64,000 nucleotides of DNA from Methylorubrum populi (GTDB taxonomy: Bacteria; Pseudomonadota; Alphaproteobacteria; Rhizobiales; Beijerinckiaceae), in the NCBI GenBank assembly GCA_036946625.1, contig JAQIIU010000003.1, forward strand, positions 1,873,001-1,937,000. Direction: 5' to 3'. Position numbers and translations under genes: made by a program. Position 1 is the stretch's first letter. Every line of letters begins with the position of its first letter. Shown piece after piece: positions 59,260-64,000 of this stretch. The notes under the pieces were generated by a model that did no database searches, was not told the DNA's origin, and saw only the letters and a list, made by a program, of their open reading frames with translations.

Positions 59260-61926
59260 TCAGCGCACCGAGGCGATGCCGTCGGCGGTCGTCGTGGTGC
59301 TGACGTTCTGGCGCAGATCCGCTTCGCCCAGCGTCTTCAGCTCCAGGCGCAGGAGCACGGTCTGGTTGCGCTCGCGCACGCCGGTCGCGGTGGCGATGGG
59401 CGAGACGATGTAGTTGAGCGAAACCGTGGTGCACTCGTCCTGGTAGCCGCCGCCGAGGCTCATGCCGGCCAGGTAGGCCTTGCCCGGATTGCTGTAGACC
59501 GGGGCGAGGCCGACCGGGTCGGCGAGGTAGGCGGTGTAGAGGTCGGCGAAGGTGTCGCGGGTGTCGAGATAGTGGGTGAAGTCGACGAGCGCCGAGCCGG
59601 TGACGAACCAGTTCGGGGTGATCCGGTAGGTGGCCGAGGCCGTCACGCCCTCGCGGCGATGGGCGAAGCCCAGCGCCGGCTGCGCCTCGTAGTAGGAGTA
59701 GAACAGCGAGGTTTCGAGCGGCAGGAACGGCGAGAAGCGCGCGGTCACGCCGGTCTCGAACCGGTTCACGGCGAAGTCCCGCTGGTCGAAGCGGGCGCGG
59801 CTGATGAAGCTGATGTTCTGGTTGGGCGAGAGCTGGAAGCGGCCCACGAAATCCGAGCGGCGGTTCTCCAGGCCGGAATCGAGGCCGACATTGGCGAGAT
59901 CCCCGCGGCGGAACGAGTTCACGCCCGCGATCTGGATCGACTCGCCGAACATCACGTTGGCGTACCAGCCCGTCGGCGTCACGACGGAGTACTGCCCGCC
60001 GAGATTGGCCCGCACGCCGCCCTCGACCCGGTCGTAGCCGGAGAACTTGTCCCACTCGAACAGCGAGGTGTCGTCGAAGACGAGGCTCTGCGCGTCCTCG
60101 TTCGGCAGGCGGCCGATGCGGGTCTCGGAGGGCCGGGCGATCACCTGGGCGATCGGCTCCAGGGTGTGGACGCCCAAGGCCCCGAAATCGGCGACGAGGG
60201 GATAGCGGTAATCGAGGCCGATCGCCGGCATGACGCGGCCGGAGAAGCCGTCGTCCACGGTGGTGATGTTGTTCACCAGCGCGTTCTGGAAGCCCGACAG
60301 GCTCGGGTTCACGAAGAACGCGTCGGTGCGCAGGTAGGTGAACGGCGTGAAGACCTGACCGAGATCGTCGATGAAGCTGCGCCGCCAGGAGACCTGGGCC
60401 GAGAGGCGCGTGTCGGTGCCGCCTAAGCCCCGCACGATGCAGCGGTCGCGCACGAAGGTGGTGCAGGTCTCGTAGAGCGGGTAGCTCACCCCGGCATAGC
60501 TCGGGGCGAACAGGTAGCTGCCGGTGCGCGGGATGCCCTGGAAGTCGGTCGCCTCGCGGGTCAGGCTGGTGACGTTGGCCTCGAAGCGCACCTCGCCGCC
60601 GATCGGCTGCGGCCCGTCGATGCGCTTGTCGTAGTCGATCACCGGCAGGACGACCGGCTGCTCCTTCTGCCAGTCGAAGCTCGACAGGGCCTTGAAGTAG
60701 TAGCCCCGCGCCTCGAACCACGAACGGTCGCCCTGGCCGATCAGGTAGGCGGTCGAGACCGCCTCGCGGAAATAGTCGGTGGTGATGTTCTGGTTGCGGA
60801 TGCGGTAGTTGTCGAGGAACCACTTGTCGGTCACGCCGACGAGGTCCCAGCCCGTGCGCCAGTGCTCGTTGATGAAGAAGCGCCCGCGCGACTCGACCGA
60901 GCCGCGGAACTCGCGGTCGGCGGCGCCGAGCGGGCCCGGCAGGAAGGCTGAGGGCGTCGACTGGAAGATGCCCGACAGGCGCAGGTTGTAGCTGCCGTTG
61001 TCGATCCGCTGGCGGAACTCGGCCTGGCCCAGCACGCCCTGGCGCGTCAGGAAGGCGGGCGAGAGCGTGAGGTCGTAGCTCGGATCGAGGTTGAGGAAGA
61101 ACGGCGTCGCCACGCCGGTGCCGAGCGGCGTCGAGGTGATGAAGCGCGGCGTCAGGAAGCCGGTCTTGCGCTTCACCGTCGGGTCGGCCGACTCGAAATA
61201 GGGCAGGTAGGCGACCGGGATGCCGCCGAGTTCGAGGCTCGAATCCTCGTAGCTGATCGTGTGGGTCTCGTTGTTGTGGATGATCCTGGCCGCCTTGATC
61301 TGCCAGAGCGGCGGCGTCTCGGGATGGTCCTTGCACGGCTCGCAGGCGGTGTAGGTCGCGTAGTCGAAGCTCGACTGCTCGCCGGCGACTCGCTCCGCCC
61401 GCGGGGCGGAGATGCGGGTGCGCACCGTCTCGCCCTTGAGCTGGACGGTCTGCTGGATGCGCAGGGCGTCGACGAAGCCGTCCTTGAAGTCGTCGGTGAG
61501 CTCCATCCGCTCGCCGGTGACGACGGCGCCGGTCTCGTCGGTCAGGCGCACGTTGCCCTCGGCGAAGACCCGCGAGGTGCCGCGGTCGTAGCGCACCCGG
61601 TCGGCCTGGAGCGTGCGCGTGCCGTAATGCAGCTCGGCATTGCCCCGCGCGGTCACGGTGTTGCGGTCGTTGTCGTAGATCAGCTCGTCGGCCTCGACGA
61701 GCAGGCGCTGGCCCTTCTCGTTGCCCTGGCCCTTCTCGTTGCCCTTGGAGCCGGCGAGCTTCTCCAATCCGGCCTGGGCGTGCGCACGCGGCGCGGCGAG
61801 CCCGAAGGCTGCCGTCAGCAGTGCGGCCATCGAGACCGTGATCGCGATGTCGGCGACCTTACGCAACGCGTCCCTCGACCCCTGTGCAGCCCCCTGCACG
61901 ACGATCCCGTCCGACAGCCCCGCCAC
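59260..61926 (-). CDS. lptD: LPS-assembly outer-membrane protein LptD
   Basis: About 888 aa from the GTG at 61926 (AGGG 8 bp upstream). A signal peptide (ITVSMAALLTAAFGLAAPRAHAQ) leads to the N-terminal OstA-like jellyroll (LLVEADELIYDNDRNTVTARGNAELHYG, VTGERMELTDDFKDGFV). The barrel domain begins with PVAYLPYFESADPTVKRKTGFLTP, and the terminal region is rich in beta-strand. Cys residues (ACEPCKDH) near 195 are typical. It inserts LPS in the outer membrane with LptE. It is the last gene of lptF-lptG-lptD, 15 bp after lptG. An N-terminal GNEKGQ tandem repeat is odd. Confidence 0.92.
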   Translation of the reverse strand: MAGLSDGIVVQGAAQGSRDALRKVADIAITVSMAALLTAAFGLAAPRAHAQAGLEKLAGSKGNEKGQGNEKGQRLLVEADELIYDNDRNTVTARGNAELHYGTRTLQADRVRYDRGTSRVFAEGNVRLTDETGAVVTGERMELTDDFKDGFVDALRIQQTVQLKGETVRTRISAPRAERVAGEQSSFDYATYTACEPCKDHPETPPLWQIKAARIIHNNETHTISYEDSSLELGGIPVAYLPYFESADPTVKRKTGFLTPRFITSTPLGTGVATPFFLNLDPSYDLTLSPAFLTRQGVLGQAEFRQRIDNGSYNLRLSGIFQSTPSAFLPGPLGAADREFRGSVESRGRFFINEHWRTGWDLVGVTDKWFLDNYRIRNQNITTDYFREAVSTAYLIGQGDRSWFEARGYYFKALSSFDWQKEQPVVLPVIDYDKRIDGPQPIGGEVRFEANVTSLTREATDFQGIPRTGSYLFAPSYAGVSYPLYETCTTFVRDRCIVRGLGGTDTRLSAQVSWRRSFIDDLGQVFTPFTYLRTDAFFVNPSLSGFQNALVNNITTVDDGFSGRVMPAIGLDYRYPLVADFGALGVHTLEPIAQVIARPSETRIGRLPNEDAQSLVFDDTSLFEWDKFSGYDRVEGGVRANLGGQYSVVTPTGWYANVMFGESIQIAGVNSFRRGDLANVGLDSGLENRRSDFVGRFQLSPNQNISFISRARFDQRDFAVNRFETGVTARFSPFLPLETSLFYSYYEAQPALGFAHRREGVTASATYRITPNWFVTGSALVDFTHYLDTRDTFADLYTAYLADPVGLAPVYSNPGKAYLAGMSLGGGYQDECTTVSLNYIVSPIATATGVRERNQTVLLRLELKTLGEADLRQNVSTTTTADGIASVR
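61708..61743. repeat. Two 18-bp tandem repeats inside lptD
   Basis: CTGGCCCTTCTCGTTGCC occurs twice in tandem and encodes GNEKGQGNEKGQ near residue 62-73 of LptD, just after the signal peptide. Copy-number change would stay in frame. Confidence 0.9.
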
Positions 61927-61941
61927 CCGGAAGACCCTGCA

Positions 61942-63030
61942 TCAGCCGTCCTCCTGGTAGAGAAGCGTGAGCGTACCGAGCAGACTCCCTACCACGGCGG
62001 GGAACCACGCCGCCACCGTCGGCGCGACCATGCCCGACGCGCCGAGGCCCTCCATGACCTGCCGCGCGACGTAGAGCACGAAGCCCGCGCTCACCCCGCC
62101 GAGCACGAGTTTCCCGACCCCACCAAAGCGGAAGAACCTTAAGGAAACCGTTGCCGCCACGAGGACCATCGCGAGGTAGAGCAGGGGCGTCGCCAGGAGC
62201 ACATCGTACTGGAGCCGGTAGCGCGTGGCATCCAGCCCGGCCCGCTCGTTGCGCGCGATGGTCTCCGGAAGTTGCCAGAAGGGCACAGATTCCGGAGGGG
62301 TGAAGCGCTGGCGGATCTGGCTCGGATCGAGGGTGGAGGCCACGAGGTAGACCTCGTGGCTCTCCGGCGGCGAATCCCGTGTGAGAACGCGCACGTCGCG
62401 CATCTCCCACCAGCCGTCGTGCAGGATCGCCCGTGCCGCCTCGATCTGCGCGGTGAAGATGCCGGCATCGTCGAACAGGAAGGCGGTGACGCCGGCGAGC
62501 GTCGTGGTGCCCTCGACCGCCGTCTCGGCACGGATGATCGCCTGCCCGTCGACGCTGCGCTGGCGCAGCCACAGGTCCTTGCCGGTGCCGGCCTTGGTCG
62601 ATTTGGCGAAGATCTTCGCCTCGATCTCGCTGGAGCGCTGCTTGAGCGCGGCGGACAGAGGGTTGTAGGCGCCGATGGTGAGCGCGCCGATGGCCAGCGC
62701 CACGAAGGCGCCGGGCTGGAGGAACTGCCAGGCCGAGATGCCGGCGGCCCGCGCCACCACGAGTTCGAGCTTGCGGGAGAGCTGGAGCAGGGCGGCCATG
62801 GAGCCGAACAGCACCGCGAAGGGCAGGACGCTCTCGGCCACCGTCGGCGTGCGGTAGAGGGCGAGCTGCGCCATCAGCCCCGTGGACGCCCCTTCCGTAT
62901 CGCCGGCGCGCCGCAGCAGTTCGACGAAGTCGAGGGTGTAGACCAGGGCGAAGACGGTGACGAACACGCCCAGGATGGTGCGCACGAAGCGCCACGCGAA
63001 GTAGCGGCCCAGCGTCGCGCCGATCAGCAT
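61942..63030 (-). CDS. lptG: LPS export permease LptG
   Basis: 362 aa YjgP/YjgQ-family protein. The first helix (RYFAWRFVRTILGVFVTVFALVY), then LLQLSRKLELVVARAAGISAWQFLQPG with the coupling-helix motif, a large periplasmic jellyroll (~105-260), and three C-terminal helices. It forms the inner-membrane ABC complex with LptF and the LptB ATPase, extracting LPS toward LptC/A/D. It starts 13 bp after lptF ends and precedes lptD. Confidence 0.92.
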   Translation of the reverse strand: MLIGATLGRYFAWRFVRTILGVFVTVFALVYTLDFVELLRRAGDTEGASTGLMAQLALYRTPTVAESVLPFAVLFGSMAALLQLSRKLELVVARAAGISAWQFLQPGAFVALAIGALTIGAYNPLSAALKQRSSEIEAKIFAKSTKAGTGKDLWLRQRSVDGQAIIRAETAVEGTTTLAGVTAFLFDDAGIFTAQIEAARAILHDGWWEMRDVRVLTRDSPPESHEVYLVASTLDPSQIRQRFTPPESVPFWQLPETIARNERAGLDATRYRLQYDVLLATPLLYLAMVLVAATVSLRFFRFGGVGKLVLGGVSAGFVLYVARQVMEGLGASGMVAPTVAAWFPAVVGSLLGTLTLLYQEDG

Positions 63031-63043
63031 GGCGGCGGCTCCC

Positions 63044-64000
63044 TCAGGCCCGTCCGGCCTGCGGGCGCCGCCGCAGGGCGCCCGTGAGCGCGCGCCATTG
63101 CCGGCCGAAGCGCTCGCCGGCCGCGCGGGTGCGGGCCCCGCCGAAGATCAGCAGGCAGGAGAGGGCGATGGTGGCGAGCGGCGCGCCGTAGACCGCCGCC
63201 ACCGCGCCGGGGCTGCGCACGGCGGCGCTGCTGGCGGCAAAGCCGGCGATGCGCAGGCCCACGACGCCGAGCACCGCGCCGGCCACGGCCAGCCCGCGGC
63301 CCTGGCGCGTGGTGCGCGGATCGCCCAGCGCGGCGAACGCGATGAAGGCGAGCGCCAGCGGGTAGAGCCAGGCCGAGAGCCGGTCGTGCAATTCCGCCCG
63401 GAAGCGGCCCTTCTGCAGCCGGTAATAGCCTTCCGAGGTGTCGGGGAAGAACAGGGCCAGCGTCGAGCGCTCGCGCGGCTTGTAGACGGTCTCGGAATCC
63501 GGGGGCGTGAAGGCGGCGAGATCGACGGCGTAGCGCTCGTAGCTCACGATCGAGGAATCGCGGCTGTCCTTCTGCTGCCGGTGGATGCTGCCCTTCTCCA
63601 GCACGAGGTAGGTCTGCCCGTCGACCTCGGCCACGCGCCCGCGCTCGGCGAGGTAGACCACCGCCTTGCCGGCCTCGCGCTTGTCCTGGATGAAGATGCC
63701 CTGGAGCGAGCCGTCGGGCCCGCGCTCGCGGAAATGGAAGGTGATGCCGTTGTCGAGCGCCGTGAACTGGCCTTCCTTGACCACGTTGGCGACGAAGTCG
63801 CCGCGCACCCGCGTCAGCACGTCGCGCAGTTCCTGGAAGGAGGAGGGCATCACCTGGATCGTCAGGAAGGCGACCACGACGCTGACGGCGAGGGCCAGCG
63901 TCACGAAGGGCCGCAGCAACTGGCGCGGCGGCATGCCGGCGGCCGACATCACGATCAGCTCGGAATCGCCGTTGAGCTTGTTCAGGGCATAGACGCAGGC
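63044..64000 (-). CDS. lptF: LPS export permease LptF (5' end beyond the window)
   Basis: The frame runs off the right edge; at least ~318 residues are in the window. The visible part starts in the coupling region (LNKLNGDSELIVMSAAGMPPRQLLRPF), continues through the periplasmic jellyroll (TALDNGITFHFRERGPDGSLQGIFIQDKR, then YERYAVDLAAFTP), and ends with the C-terminal membrane helices. It is the first gene of lptF-lptG-lptD. The N-terminus, expected to be one or two helices, lies past position 64000. Confidence 0.9.
   Translation of the reverse strand, partial: ACVYALNKLNGDSELIVMSAAGMPPRQLLRPFVTLALAVSVVVAFLTIQVMPSSFQELRDVLTRVRGDFVANVVKEGQFTALDNGITFHFRERGPDGSLQGIFIQDKREAGKAVVYLAERGRVAEVDGQTYLVLEKGSIHRQQKDSRDSSIVSYERYAVDLAAFTPPDSETVYKPRERSTLALFFPDTSEGYYRLQKGRFRAELHDRLSAWLYPLALAFIAFAALGDPRTTRQGRGLAVAGAVLGVVGLRIAGFAASSAAVRSPGAVAAVYGAPLATIALSCLLIFGGARTRAAGERFGRQWRALTGALRRRPQAGRA

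Overview
The window is a high-GC alphaproteobacterial chromosome segment, most likely from Methylobacterium/Methylorubrum (extorquens group). The reasons are the combination of hopanoid (hpn), C30-carotenoid and polyhydroxybutyrate (phaR, phaA, phaB) genes, a methanol-dehydrogenase-type cytochrome c(L), and several families of dispersed palindromic repeats. I saw no tRNA, rRNA, CRISPR array or intact insertion sequence.

Layout. 1-5.2 kb: a secreted unknown, a serine hydrolase of the beta-lactamase fold, an aldehyde dehydrogenase with a clear terminator, and a low-GC orphan HEPN gene. 5.3-8.7 kb: a minus-strand trio of acyl carrier protein, acyl-AMP ligase and PLP decarboxylase, as found in exosortase-A loci but with no exosortase here. 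8.9-16.5 kb: DoxX, an MFS transporter, a DUF3313 lipoprotein, adenine deaminase, rlmE and a Ppx/GppA phosphatase. 16.6-22.1 kb: a minus-strand operon for a C30 carotenoid glycosyl ester (two CrtI-family enzymes, a small unknown ORF, an acyltransferase and a glycosyltransferase), mostly joined by 4-bp start/stop overlaps. 22.2-29.8 kb: a HerA-like ATPase, a PIN toxin-antitoxin pair, a TrmH methyltransferase, a MaoC hydratase, a shrunken CDF transporter, a metallophosphatase, an alpha/beta hydrolase lacking its nucleophile, a GST and a small membrane protein.

30-43.4 kb is the centre of interest: hpnL-M-I-J-K on the plus strand, then a broken toxin-antitoxin pair, hpnN (minus), hpnH (plus) and hpnG (minus). 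Divergent from hpnL lies an arginine:glycine-amidinotransferase-family gene with a complete catalytic triad. HpnI, HpnK and HpnJ build an aminocyclitol (cyclitol ether) headgroup on bacteriohopanetetrol, and Methylobacterium is reported to make a guanidine-substituted version. This gene is therefore the obvious candidate for the guanidinylation step, and it is my lead finding.

43.4-64 kb: a Wza-like exporter overlapping hpnG, gluconokinase, a HAD phosphatase, a lytic transglycosylase, rpmF, phaR divergent from phaA-phaB, a LpxL-type acyltransferase, an isolated modB, a BrnA-like antitoxin, a GAF protein, a SulP remnant, an LrgA/LrgB pair, TerB, an orphan cytochrome c(L), and lptD-lptG-lptF running off the right edge. 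Squalene-type C30 precursors would feed both the hopanoid and the carotenoid genes. Hopanoids, carotenoid esters, LPS (lpt, LpxL-like) and PHB together make this region rich in envelope and lipid functions.

All calls come from reading the sequence. Family names rest on motif recognition, not on database searches.
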